From an uncultured Bacteroidales bacterium (GTDB lineage: Bacteria > Bacteroidota > Bacteroidia > Bacteroidales > Bacteroidaceae), in the NCBI GenBank assembly GCA_902763865.1, contig CACWTR010000019.1, positions 1 to 47,958 on the forward strand: a stretch of DNA of 47,958 nt, read 5' to 3'. This document shows, piece after piece, positions 17,162-24,973 of this stretch. Made by a program: the position numbers and the translations under genes. The notes under the pieces are model-generated. The model had not been told where the DNA came from, did no database searches, and saw nothing but the letters and a program-made list of their open reading frames with translations. Every line of letters starts with the position of its first letter. Positions within the stretch are counted from its first letter, which is position 1.

Positions 17162-18169
17162 ATGGAGATTAAGGAAGACATCATATCCGTCATCGTATGC
17201 ACCTACAATCAGGAGGACACGATAGGTCGCACCCTCGACAGCATACTGTCCCAGCGGTGCCACCTGCCCGTTGAAATCGTCATCGGGGAGGATGGTTCCA
17301 CCGACGGCACCCTGGCCGTATGTCAGGCGTACCGCGAGAAGCATCCCGACAAGATTCGCATCCTGGCCCGACAGACCAACCGAGGCTTCGTCAGCAACTA
17401 CTTCGACTGCCTCCGCGCCTGCCGCGGGAAGTACGTTGCCGACTGCGCCGGCGATGACTTCTGGACGGACGAGACGAAGCTCGAGCAGCAGTCCGCAATC
17501 CTGGAAAAGAACGCGGACGTCGGCATCGTCCATACCGATTGGCTCCGCTACGACGTACAGACGGGCGAACTCGTTCCTCCCGACGAGTCGCCACGGCGAT
17601 GTCCCCTCCCCCCCGAGGGAGGATGGGAGAGGGCTATCCTGACCCCCGCCTCGCGGCCAGCCATCCATCTCTGCACGGCACTCTACCGCAACGAATGGGT
17701 GCTCCAGGCAATGCAAGAGTACCCCCGGTTCTTCGACCCCGAAGCCTATCGGTGCGAAGACATCCAGATAGCCTTCTTCCTGGCCCGCAGAGGCAAGGTG
17801 GCATACATTGACCACCCCACCCTCGCCTACTCGTGGGGCGGGGAAAGCATCTCCAACCCGCAGGACGAAGAGAAGCAGTTCCGCTTCTGGGCAAACATGA
17901 CTCGCCTCAGCTTCGACCTTGCCGATACCTTCGGCATTGCCGACCGGCAGCTGGACACCTTCCTGCAACGACGCATCCACAAGCTTCTCATGCATGCCTT
18001 CCGCAGCGGCAACCCCGACCTTCGGAAAGAAGCGCTCCGCCTGCAACGCGAGATGCACATTGCCGACAACCGGCAGACGCTCCTCTCCAAGTTTCTCATG
18101 CTTCCAGGCGTCTGGACGGTCATGCGCCACGTCCGCAATGCAGTCAAAGCAAACAAAATAAGCACCTAA
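17162..18169 (+). CDS. Family 2 glycosyltransferase (GT-A fold)
   Basis: The 335-residue product starts with the GT2 pattern VIVCTYNQEDTIGRTLDSIL and EIVIGEDGSTDGT, followed by CAGDDFWTDETKL with an acidic metal-binding motif near D98-D99. It probably transfers a sugar from a nucleotide donor to a lipid-linked or surface glycan in the cytoplasm. The acceptor is unknown. Residues about 147-158 (CPLPPEGGWERA) are encoded by a repeat related to the one at 1-105, so the protein carries a repeat-derived loop. The longer frame from 17009 crosses the promoter; ATG 17162 fits. It is divergent from the flippase and followed by the ribosomal operon. Confidence 0.88.
   Translation: MEIKEDIISVIVCTYNQEDTIGRTLDSILSQRCHLPVEIVIGEDGSTDGTLAVCQAYREKHPDKIRILARQTNRGFVSNYFDCLRACRGKYVADCAGDDFWTDETKLEQQSAILEKNADVGIVHTDWLRYDVQTGELVPPDESPRRCPLPPEGGWERAILTPASRPAIHLCTALYRNEWVLQAMQEYPRFFDPEAYRCEDIQIAFFLARRGKVAYIDHPTLAYSWGGESISNPQDEEKQFRFWANMTRLSFDLADTFGIADRQLDTFLQRRIHKLLMHAFRSGNPDLRKEALRLQREMHIADNRQTLLSKFLMLPGVWTVMRHVRNAVKANKIST
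17600..17634 (+). repeat. In-frame palindromic repeat inside the glycosyltransferase
   Basis: The stretch CCCCTCCCCCCCGAGGGAGG and the following GATGGGAGAGGGCT resemble, with small gaps, the reverse complement of the repeat at about 20-55. It keeps the reading frame. Confidence 0.55.
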
Positions 18170-18193
18170 GGAAGAAAAAACTGCCCGCAACGC

Positions 18194-18223
18194 TTGCAGA
18201 TTAGGGAAAAAGTTGTACCTTTG
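18194..18223 (+). promoter_or_regulatory. Promoter of the rplM operon
   Basis: TTG at 18194-18196 and TACCTTTG at 18216-18223 are 19 bp apart, a strong match to the Bacteroidetes consensus. The 5' leader to rplM is about 140 nt. Confidence 0.8.
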
Positions 18224-18235
18224 CACGCCGATTAT

Positions 18236-18330
18236 TATCAAAGGGCCCCCAGAAAGGCCCTCTCGGAGCGTGTGAATAGTCCGTCTCATTGGCCTGAACG
18301 GACGGTTCGGGAATCGCACCGACAAAAAGA
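18236..18330 (+). promoter_or_regulatory. Structured leader of rplM (candidate ribosomal-protein autoregulatory RNA)
   Basis: Two hairpins are visible: AGGGCC (18242-18247) with GGCCCT (18256-18261), and GTCCGT (near 18279) with ACGGAC (near 18299). The leader is long for this genome and sits directly before the L13 gene. L13 leaders have been proposed in Bacteroidia, as I recall, but I could not compare the sequence with that model. Confidence 0.5.
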
Positions 18331-18371
18331 GAAATAAAACAAGGTAGAAACAAAAACAAAAGAGACAAAGA

Positions 18372-18833
18372 ATGGATACTTTGAGCTACAAGACCATCTC
18401 TATCAACAAGGCAACCGCTAAGAAGGAGTGGGTAGTCGTTGACGCTACCGACCAGGTTCTGGGTCGCCTCTGCTCGAAGGTGGCAAAATTGCTGAGAGGC
18501 AAGTACAAGGCTGAGTTCACTCCCAACGTGGACTGCGGCGACAACGTAATCATCGTCAATGCCGACAAGATTATCATCACTGGTAAGAAGATGACGGACC
18601 GCACCTATCTGTCCTATACGGGCTATCCCGGCGGACAGCGTGCCACCACTCCCGCCGAGATTCTGGCCAAGCCGGGCGGCGCCGAGAAACTGCTCCGTCG
18701 CACCGTGAAGGGCATGCTGCCCAAGAACAAGCTGGCAGACCAGCTCCTTGGCAACCTCTACATCTATGCCGGTGCAGAGCACAAGCAGCAGGCACAAAGC
18801 CCCAAGGCAATCGATATTAACCAGTATAAATAA
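18372..18833 (+). CDS. rplM: 50S ribosomal protein L13
   Basis: Early-assembly protein of the large ribosomal subunit. The 153-residue sequence carries the family pattern WVVVDATDQVLGRLCSKVAKLLRGK, DNVIIVNADKI, GKKMTDRTYLSYTGYPGG and RRTVKGMLPKNKL, and the GAEHKQQAQSPKAI end. It is the first gene of the L13-S9-S2-EF-Ts cluster and is 11 bp upstream of rpsI. It may bind its own structured leader for feedback control. Confidence 0.98.
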   Translation: MDTLSYKTISINKATAKKEWVVVDATDQVLGRLCSKVAKLLRGKYKAEFTPNVDCGDNVIIVNADKIIITGKKMTDRTYLSYTGYPGGQRATTPAEILAKPGGAEKLLRRTVKGMLPKNKLADQLLGNLYIYAGAEHKQQAQSPKAIDINQYK

Positions 18834-18844
18834 TCTCACCAAAC

Positions 18845-19240
18845 ATGGATACGAAATACATAGCTAATGCGCTGGGCCGCCGCAAGTGCGCCGTAGCCCG
18901 CGTCTATGTCAAGGAAGGTAACGGCAAAATTACCATCAACAAGCGCGACTTGACAGAGTACTTCCCCAGCACCATCCTGCAGTACGTCGTGAAGCAGCCT
19001 CTCGCTCTGCTCGACGTCATGGAAAAGTACGACATCAACGTTAACCTCTATGGCGGCGGCTATACCGGACAGTCGCAGGCTCTGCGCCTTGCCATCGCAC
19101 GCGCCCTGGTGAAAATCAATGCCGAGGACAAAAAGGCACTCCGCGCCGAAGGCTTCATGACACGTGACAGCCGCGAGGTCGAAAGAAAGAAGCCCGGACG
19201 TCCAAAGGCACGTCGTCGCTTCCAGTTCAGCAAACGTTAA
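18845..19240 (+). CDS. rpsI: 30S ribosomal protein S9
   Basis: Small-subunit protein whose C-terminal tail reaches the P-site tRNA. The 131 residues include ALGRRKCAVARVYVKEGNGKITINKR, GGGYTGQSQALRLAIARAL and the basic end KKPGRPKARRRFQFSKR, all diagnostic. It follows rplM by 11 bp. The next gene, rpsB, is 256 bp away across an inverted repeat. Confidence 0.98.
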   Translation: MDTKYIANALGRRKCAVARVYVKEGNGKITINKRDLTEYFPSTILQYVVKQPLALLDVMEKYDINVNLYGGGYTGQSQALRLAIARALVKINAEDKKALRAEGFMTRDSREVERKKPGRPKARRRFQFSKR

Positions 19241-19246
19241 CGAACA

Positions 19247-19363
19247 GTGCATAATTCTTAATTCACAATTCATAATTGAGGCTACGCCCTGTTTTCGGAT
19301 AATTACCCCTACTATCAGACAAGCCAGTAATTATGAATTATGAATTGACAATTATGAATTGCA
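19247..19363. repeat. AATTATGAATTG-family inverted repeat between rpsI and rpsB
   Basis: A left arm (about 19247-19279) and right arm (about 19327-19363) are made of ATTCATAATT and AATTATGAATTG words and are largely complementary. The same word family forms the start codon region of pepT at 29184-29205. The remaining gap to rpsB holds a hairpin with CCCCCTATA and TATAGCGGGG arms (19394-19426). No TAnnTTTG promoter was seen, so rpsB may be read from the rplM promoter. Confidence 0.6.
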
Positions 19364-19496
19364 ATAAGGTTTAGCATCTAAATCTGCCTGACTCCCCCTA
19401 TATATTATATATAATGTATAGCGGGGACTACCCGCAGGTTGATTCTAACACAACAGAATTAACAAGAAAGTAAACAACCAAAACAAAAAGAACAAA

Positions 19497-20306
19497 ATGT
19501 CAAGAACTAATTTTGAGACACTGTTGGAGGCCGGATGTCACTTCGGCCACCTCAAGAGAAAGTGGAACCCCGCTATGGCTCCCTACATCTTCATGGAGCG
19601 CAACGGCATTCATATCCTCGACCTGCACAAGACAGTTGCCAAGGTTGACGAGGCTGCCGAGGCACTGAAGCAGATTGCCAAGAGCGGAAAGAAAATCCTC
19701 TTTGTCGCTACCAAGAAACAGGCCAAGCAGTGCGTTGCCGACCTCGCCACCTCCGTAGGCATGCCCTACGTCATCGAGCGCTGGCCCGGCGGCATGCTCA
19801 CCAACTTCCCCACCATCCGCAAGGCTGTGAAGAAGATGTCCAATATCGACAAGCTCATTGCCGACGGAACTTTCAACAATCTCTCCAAGCGCGAGATTCT
19901 GCAGGTCAGCCGCCAGCGTGCAAAGCTCGAGAAGAACCTCGGCTCCATCGCAGACCTCAACCGCCTGCCCTCCGCCCTCTTCGTCGTTGACGTACTGAAG
20001 GAGCAGATTGCAGTGCGCGAGGCCAACCGCCTGGGCATCCCCGTATTCGGCATCGTCGATACGAACAGCAATCCCGACAACATCGACTTCGTCATCCCCG
20101 CCAACGACGATGCCAGCAAGAGCATCGAGGTCATCCTCCAGGCTTGCTGCACTGCCATAAACGAAGGTCTCGAAGAGCGCAAGGCTGAGAAGGCCGACAG
20201 CGACGCTGCTGCCGAGCAGGAAGACCAGCCCGTCAAGAAGGGACGCCGCAGCGGCAAGGCCCGCGAGCAGGAAGAGGAAGCACCCGAAGCACCCGAGGCT
20301 GAGTAA
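19497..20306 (+). CDS. rpsB: 30S ribosomal protein S2
   Basis: Small-subunit protein needed for S1 binding and initiation. The 269 residues contain LLEAGCHFGHLKRKWNPAMAPYIF, KILFVATKKQAK, RWPGGMLTNFPTIRK and the FGIVDTNSNPDNIDFVIPANDDASKSI block. After the usual fold a Glu/Lys/Ala-rich tail of about 45 residues (from about 225) is added, which is common in Bacteroidetes. It is 31 bp upstream of tsf and almost surely cotranscribed with it. Confidence 0.98.
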   Translation: MSRTNFETLLEAGCHFGHLKRKWNPAMAPYIFMERNGIHILDLHKTVAKVDEAAEALKQIAKSGKKILFVATKKQAKQCVADLATSVGMPYVIERWPGGMLTNFPTIRKAVKKMSNIDKLIADGTFNNLSKREILQVSRQRAKLEKNLGSIADLNRLPSALFVVDVLKEQIAVREANRLGIPVFGIVDTNSNPDNIDFVIPANDDASKSIEVILQACCTAINEGLEERKAEKADSDAAAEQEDQPVKKGRRSGKAREQEEEAPEAPEAE

Positions 20307-20337
20307 CAAATACAAACTCTAAACATCAGATACGACT

Positions 20338-21330
20338 ATGGAAGTTACAATGAATGACATCAAGAAGCTCCGCGAGATGACGGGTGCGGGCCTGGCCGAC
20401 TGCAAGAAGGCCCTGGCCGAGAGCGACGACATGGACGGAGCCGTTGCATACCTGCGCAAGAAGGGGCAGGCCGTTGCCGCAAAGCGCAGCGACCGCGAGG
20501 CTTCGGAAGGCTGCGTGCTCGTGAAGGCCGAGAACGGCTTTGCCGCCATCATCGCCCTGAAGTGCGAGACCGACTTCGTGGCTAACAATGCCGACTTCAT
20601 CGCGCTGACCCAGAGCATCCTCGATGCCGCCGTTGCCGCCCGCTGCAAGACGCTTGACGAGGTGAAGGCACTGCCTATGGGCGAAGGAACCATCAGCGAC
20701 GCCGTCACCGCCCGCAGCGGTATCACCGGCGAGAAGATGGAGCTCGACGGATACTGCACCATCGAGGGCGAGAACATCGCCACCTACAACCACATGAACC
20801 GCAACGGCCTCTGCACCATGCTGGCCCTCAACAAGCAGGTCAGCGACGAGACCGTCGGCAAGAACATCGCCATGCAGATTGCCAGCGCAGCTCCCGTGGC
20901 CATCGACGAGAGCGGCGTGCCCCAGAGCGTGAAGGACAACGAGCTCGCCGTAGCCATCGAGAAGAGCAAGAGCGAGCAGGTGCAGAAGGCTGTAGAGGCT
21001 GCCATCAAGAAGGCCGGCTACAACCCCGCCCACTTCGACAGCGAGGACCACATGGAGAGCAACCAGGCCAAGGGATGGATCACAGCCGAGGACGTTGCCA
21101 AGGTGAAGGACATCATCGCCACCGTCTCCGCCGAAAAGGCTGCCAACCTCAACCCCGCCATGATTGAGAACATCGCCAAGGGCCGCCTGAACAAGTTCCT
21201 CAAGGAGAACTGCCTGCTGAGCCAGGAGTACATCTGGGACAAGAACATGACCGTCGAGGCTTACCTCAAGAGCATCGACAAGGACCTCACCGTCACCGAC
21301 TTCAAGCGCTTCACTCTCCGCGCCGAGTAA
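20338..21330 (+). CDS. tsf: Elongation factor Ts
   Basis: Guanine nucleotide exchange factor for EF-Tu. The 330-residue product shows the N-terminal KKLREMTGAGLADCKKALAE module, then AVAYLRKKGQAVAAKRSDREASEG, the CETDFVANN core motif, and a second half subdomain. Length is in the range of Bacteroidetes EF-Ts. ATG 20338 and an in-frame ATG at 20350 (MNDIKK) are both possible starts. A terminator follows about 140 bp after the stop. Confidence 0.97.
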   Translation: MEVTMNDIKKLREMTGAGLADCKKALAESDDMDGAVAYLRKKGQAVAAKRSDREASEGCVLVKAENGFAAIIALKCETDFVANNADFIALTQSILDAAVAARCKTLDEVKALPMGEGTISDAVTARSGITGEKMELDGYCTIEGENIATYNHMNRNGLCTMLALNKQVSDETVGKNIAMQIASAAPVAIDESGVPQSVKDNELAVAIEKSKSEQVQKAVEAAIKKAGYNPAHFDSEDHMESNQAKGWITAEDVAKVKDIIATVSAEKAANLNPAMIENIAKGRLNKFLKENCLLSQEYIWDKNMTVEAYLKSIDKDLTVTDFKRFTLRAE

Positions 21331-21369
21331 ACTCGGAGCGGGAACAAAGGAACAGTAAATAGCGAATAA

Positions 21370-21504
21370 CAACCACGAATTACGCGAATCACACGAAAAA
21401 ATTCCAAATGGATTATCAGACACTCATAAATTCGTGTAATTAGTGAAATTCGTTGTTAAAGCAATTTTAAGAGGGTGTGTCAAAATAGGCACATCCTCTT
21501 TTTT
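21370..21504. repeat. Second copy of the CACGAATT palindrome plus hairpin, inverted relative to 6229
   Basis: Arms AACCACGAATTACGCGAA (from 21370) and TTCGTGTAATTAGTGAAA with CGTTGTT (to 21457) pair with each other. They are followed by GCAATTTTAA and the GAGGGTGTG hairpin. Read on the minus strand, the order (hairpin, GCTTTAAC, ACGAATT palindrome) matches the element at 6229-6350. The distal terminal repeat of that element is missing here. Confidence 0.6.
21471..21504 (+). terminator. Intrinsic terminator of the tsf operon
   Basis: GAGGGTGTG (21471-21479) pairs with CACATCCTC (21490-21498), allowing one G-T pair, and is followed by a T-run to 21504. It is part of the repeat element described at 21370. 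Confidence 0.75.
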
Positions 21505-21554
21505 AAATCCGCTGAGCCCCAAATGGCCTACAACGTCGTAATTATAGCAACAAA

Positions 21555-21590
21555 ATATCCTCCCTACTCTATCTGAGCAGGGGAGGATAT
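21555..21590. terminator. Hairpin downstream of slyD
   Basis: ATATCCTCCC (21555-21564) pairs perfectly with GGGAGGATAT (21581-21590). It lies 28 bp beyond the slyD stop on the minus strand and could terminate that gene; the T-run on that side is weak (TTTTGTTG). Confidence 0.55.
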
Positions 21591-21617
21591 AAAGTTATTC
21601 TCTCTATATGGACAGAA

Positions 21618-22214
21618 TTATTTGCAGCCGCCGCAGTCGCTTCCGCCACCACAGCCGCTTCCGCAGCCTTCACAGCTACCGCCGCCACAGCCACCACAGC
21701 CTCCGCCGCAGCCCGTGATTTGGCCAAGGGCGTCGCGCACCTCGTCGTTGGTGGCTTCGCGGTTCTCGACGACGCGGCCCACGAAGTTCAGGCTCTTGCC
21801 CGCGAGGGGATGGTTGAGGTCAACGGTGACGCTCTCGGCGCCTATCTCGACGATGGTGCCGTTGAAACGCGCTCCGTCGGCACTGCTCAGGGGCACGACG
21901 GCTCCCTCGTAGATGTAGCGAGAGTCGAGCTTGCCGTTTATCTCGAAAGCGCTGCGGGGCAGGGCCTGACGGCCCGAAGGCTCGTAGTCGCCGTAGGCAT
22001 CGACGCTCGCGAGCGTGAAGTCGAATTCCTGACCGAGTGCGAGGGGCGCTATCTGCGCCTCGAATGCATCGAGCGTCATGCCCAGGGCGCTGACGAAGAC
22101 GAAGGGGGCGCCCTCGGCAGTCTCTTCGATGAGTTCCTTCTGTCCGCCCTCGCCGTCTAGGGCGTAGAGCTTATACATCACGGCAATGTACTTGTTGGGG
22201 TTCTGTTTTTCCAT
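21618..22214 (-). CDS. slyD: SlyD-like FKBP peptidyl-prolyl isomerase with a Cys/Gly tail
   Basis: Folding helper and possible metal-binding protein in the cytoplasm. The 198-residue product has the SlyD order: FKBP half (MYKLYALDGEGGQKELIEE...), IF domain, and DLNHPLAGKSLNFVGRVVENREAT. The last 32 residues are Gly and Cys rich with eight cysteines in C-x2/3-C spacing, which would bind soft metals such as Ni, Zn or Cu. The E. coli tail mixes His and Cys, so this one is unusually cysteine-based. Start 22214 (MEKQNPNKY) is chosen over 22250, which lies upstream of the likely transcription start. Minus-strand TATCTTTG is at 22246-22239. Confidence 0.88.
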   Translation of the reverse strand: MEKQNPNKYIAVMYKLYALDGEGGQKELIEETAEGAPFVFVSALGMTLDAFEAQIAPLALGQEFDFTLASVDAYGDYEPSGRQALPRSAFEINGKLDSRYIYEGAVVPLSSADGARFNGTIVEIGAESVTVDLNHPLAGKSLNFVGRVVENREATNDEVRDALGQITGCGGGCGGCGGGSCEGCGSGCGGGSDCGGCK

Positions 22215-22238
22215 CTTGTATTTACTGTTTTGAGTTTG

Positions 22239-22246
22239 CAAAGATA
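22239..22246 (-). promoter_or_regulatory. -7 element of slyD
   Basis: Minus-strand TATCTTTG followed by GCAAA, 25 bases before the start at 22214. The -33 element is not clear. Confidence 0.5.
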
Positions 22247-22299
22247 GCAAATAATTCTTATTTCTTCCCTCTTAATACCTAATTATTATTTTTTCTTTG

Positions 22300-22307
22300 T
22301 ATCTTTG
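22300..22307 (+). promoter_or_regulatory. -7 element of the GH92-GH95 operon
   Basis: TATCTTTG followed by GCGG lies 20 bases before ATG 22327. The -33 region is AT-rich without a clear TTG. It shows that the TTG at 22297 cannot be the start codon. Confidence 0.6.
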
Positions 22308-22326
22308 CGGGAAAAACAAGGTGTAT

Positions 22327-24366
22327 ATGAAGATGAAACCATTCTTTTCGTCCGTTCTTGCTGCCGCTTTCTGCATGGGCTTGAACGCGCAGCAGGGCCC
22401 CTCGGCCCCCCTGGACAAGGTCAATCTCTACATGGGCACTGCCGACGACTTCGGGCAGATGACGCCTGGTGCCACAGTGCCCTACAGCCAGATACAAGTC
22501 TGCCCCGACAGCAAGCCGCGTCAGCACCCGGGCTACGACTACGAGGTGCCGACGATTTCAGGCTTCAGCATCAACCGCCTCTCCGGAGTGGGCGGCAGCG
22601 GATGCGGCGGCAACGTCTCGCTCATGCCCGACGCTACGGGCAAGGACGTGCGCCTGCTCAAACAGACGGAAACGGCCTGCCCCGGCTACTACAGCGTCCA
22701 GCTGAGCAATGGCGTATGGTTCACGGCTACGGCCAGTCGCCGCATGGCTGTGGAGCGATTCTCCTTCCCCGACCCGAAGAAGGCCGTTCTTCTGCTCAAC
22801 CCCGCCTCGGCCTTCGACAAGGTCTATGCTGCCAGCTTTGAGCAGAAGTCGCCCTCGATGGGGCAAGGCTTCGCCGAATGCGCCAACACCTGCCGCCGCG
22901 GACATTACCTGCTCCACTACCGCCTCTACACCAGCTCCCCCTTCCAGCTCGACACGATAGCCGGCGGGCTCAAGCGCCTCACCTTCCCTGAGCTCTCGGC
23001 CCGATACGTAGAGGTGCGCATCGTGGTCGGAACGGGCCTGCCCGACGAACTCGAGGGGATGACGGAGCAGACGGTGTGGCGCACGGACTTCCTCACGATG
23101 ACGGAACGCGCACGGCAGCAGTGGGAACGCCTGCTCTCGACAGTCGAAGTGGAGGGAGGCACCGCGGACCAGCAGACCATCTTCTACACCTCGCTCTACA
23201 GAACCTTCCACAGCCCCTTCCAAGTGACTGACCGCCACATGACACGCTACCTCGGCACCGACGGCAAGGCTCACGAGCGGAAGGAGGGCACCGAGTACTA
23301 CAGCTCGTGGTCGCTCTGGGACACCTACCGCACGAAATTCCCCCTCATCACCCTGCTCGACGCCTCCCGCGCGTCCGACATCTTGGAGTCCCTTGCACAG
23401 CTCTACATCACGGGAAAGAAGGACTGGAGCACCGACTACGAGTGCGTTCCGACCGTCAGGACCGAACACGCCATAGCCACCCTGCTCGACGCCTACCGGC
23501 AGGGCATCAGCATCCCCTCGCTCCTTGATGCCTATCCCGGCATGGTGGCCGAGGTGAAGCGACTCAGCCTGAAGAGTCCCGACCAGTGCCTCGAAGCCAG
23601 CGGCGACTTCTGGGCCCTCGGACAACTGGCCGCCGAGCAAGGCAGGATGGCAGATGCCGACAAGTGGACCCGTCGAGGGGAGGACATCTTCGACAGCATC
23701 TGGCCCCGCGAGTTCCAGCACATCGACGAGACCTACACCAAGATGCGCGGCAACGGGCTCTACCAGGGCACCCGCTGGCAGTATCGATGGGGAGCACCCA
23801 TGTACCTGGAGCGGATGATTAAGCTCGTAGGCAAGAAGCAGCTCGGCGAACAGCTCTGCCGCTTCTTCAGCGAAGAACTGTACAACCAGGGCAACGAACC
23901 CGACATCCACGTCCCCTTCCTCTTCGGTCGCCTCGGCATGCCCCGAGAGACGGGCGGCATTGTCCGCAGCCTCGCCACCCAAAGCATCACCCACCGCTAC
24001 GGCGGCAACGACGCCTACCCCACCCCCTTCACGGGCTGCGCCTTCGTGAACCAGCCCCGTGGCTACTGCCCCGAAATGGACGAAGATGACGGAGCCATGA
24101 GCGCCTGGTACGTCTTTGCCAACATCGGCATGTACCCCCTCGTCGTAGGAGAAGCCGTCTATGAACTCTTCCCGCCCCTCTTCGACCGCGTAACACTCCA
24201 CCTCGGAGCTGACCGGCGGACAACCGTCACAATCCGAAAGGAGGGGCAAGGAGCAAAGAGCGAGGGGCAAGTCAAGCGCGTCACATGGAACGGCAAGACG
24301 CTCCCCGACTTCCGAATCCCCGTCCGCGAACTCACGAAAGGCGGCGAACTCGTATATCACTTCTGA
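22327..24366 (+). CDS. Secreted GH92 alpha-mannosidase
   Basis: The 679-residue product has a signal peptide ending near LNA (about residue 20) and the GH92 layout: VNLYMGTADDFGQMTPGATVPYSQIQVCPDS, GGSGCGGNVSLMPDA, SSWSLWDTYR, then YNQGNEPDIH with the general acid E524, and MDEDDGAMSAWYVFANIGMYPL with the base aspartates. It should release terminal alpha-mannose from glycans in a calcium-dependent way. Unlike the enzyme at 12877, it keeps the acid Glu. It heads an operon with a lipoprotein (26 bp gap) and a GH95 enzyme. A GGGGCAAGGAGCAAAGAGC repeat is read in frame at about residues 639-649. Confidence 0.92.
   Translation: MKMKPFFSSVLAAAFCMGLNAQQGPSAPLDKVNLYMGTADDFGQMTPGATVPYSQIQVCPDSKPRQHPGYDYEVPTISGFSINRLSGVGGSGCGGNVSLMPDATGKDVRLLKQTETACPGYYSVQLSNGVWFTATASRRMAVERFSFPDPKKAVLLLNPASAFDKVYAASFEQKSPSMGQGFAECANTCRRGHYLLHYRLYTSSPFQLDTIAGGLKRLTFPELSARYVEVRIVVGTGLPDELEGMTEQTVWRTDFLTMTERARQQWERLLSTVEVEGGTADQQTIFYTSLYRTFHSPFQVTDRHMTRYLGTDGKAHERKEGTEYYSSWSLWDTYRTKFPLITLLDASRASDILESLAQLYITGKKDWSTDYECVPTVRTEHAIATLLDAYRQGISIPSLLDAYPGMVAEVKRLSLKSPDQCLEASGDFWALGQLAAEQGRMADADKWTRRGEDIFDSIWPREFQHIDETYTKMRGNGLYQGTRWQYRWGAPMYLERMIKLVGKKQLGEQLCRFFSEELYNQGNEPDIHVPFLFGRLGMPRETGGIVRSLATQSITHRYGGNDAYPTPFTGCAFVNQPRGYCPEMDEDDGAMSAWYVFANIGMYPLVVGEAVYELFPPLFDRVTLHLGADRRTTVTIRKEGQGAKSEGQVKRVTWNGKTLPDFRIPVRELTKGGELVYHF
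24241..24270 (+). repeat. GGGCAAGGAGC repeat read in frame near the GH92 C-terminus
   Basis: The sequence GGGGCAAGGAGCAAAGAGC with the following GAGGGGCAAG belongs to the family seen in two signal peptides. It encodes a polar EGQGAKSEGQ stretch in a loop of the C-terminal beta domain. Confidence 0.55.
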
Positions 24367-24392
24367 AGGAAAACCCAAACAAAACACAATAC

Positions 24393-24932
24393 ATGAACCA
24401 CAAGACAGCCGTCTTCCTCCTGGAAGGCATAGCAGGATCACTCATCCTGCTCTCCTGCAACCCAAAGAAAACCGACAACAGGGAAGCCATCCCGACAGAA
24501 CAGGCGGAGAACACCGTCCGCAGCCTCCCCCTATATGCCTACACCGACTCCCTGATGCAAGGCAGTCACCAAGTCGTCTATCGCATCACAAGCGAGACAG
24601 CCGACGAGCTGCCCGTCGTGGAAGACGAAGACGGCACAAAGTACAAGGACAACCGCTACAACCTGCTCGTCACCAAGGACGGACAGACACTCTTCCAGCG
24701 CAGCTTCACCAAGGCCGACTTCAAGTCACAGCTCAGCAGCGACTTCCAGAAGTACGGCATCATGGACGGTCTGCGCTTCAACCGCATCGAAGACGGGAAG
24801 CTCATCTTCAACACATGCGTCAGCTTCCCCGATAGCGACATGTCCTGCCCCTTCATCCTTGCTATCGGCCCCGATGGAAGCTACACCATCTCGCCCGACA
24901 CATCCATCGACGAAGAACTGCCCAGCATCTGA
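24393..24932 (+). CDS. Small lipoprotein, possibly DUF4738 family
   Basis: The 179-residue product has a lipobox LLSC (C22) after a short hydrophobic stretch. The mature part is rich in charged residues and beta-like segments, such as YRITSETADELPVVEDEDGTKYKDNRYNLLVTKDGQ... read in parts, and ends DEELPSI. Proteins of this kind in Prevotella are grouped under DUF4738, as far as I recall. No function is known. It sits between GH92 and GH95 genes (26 and 41 bp gaps) and is probably cotranscribed, but nothing shows a catalytic role. The start 24393 gives a proper signal; the longer frame from 24285 overlaps GH92. Confidence 0.6.
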   Translation: MNHKTAVFLLEGIAGSLILLSCNPKKTDNREAIPTEQAENTVRSLPLYAYTDSLMQGSHQVVYRITSETADELPVVEDEDGTKYKDNRYNLLVTKDGQTLFQRSFTKADFKSQLSSDFQKYGIMDGLRFNRIEDGKLIFNTCVSFPDSDMSCPFILAIGPDGSYTISPDTSIDEELPSI

Positions 24933-24973
24933 ATCCTCCCCCCTTCAATTCTCCACACGCACCCGACACAAAC

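Noticed and set aside
22297-22326. Longer GH92 start at TTG 22297
   Set aside because: It overlaps the TATCTTTG promoter element; ATG 22327 begins a proper signal peptide.
22558-24441. 627-codon minus-strand ORF opposite GH92
   Set aside because: Shadow of a GC-rich gene; the plus strand carries clear GH92 motifs and a promoter. The same applies to 28684-30594 opposite pepT and 37387-38568 opposite uvrA.
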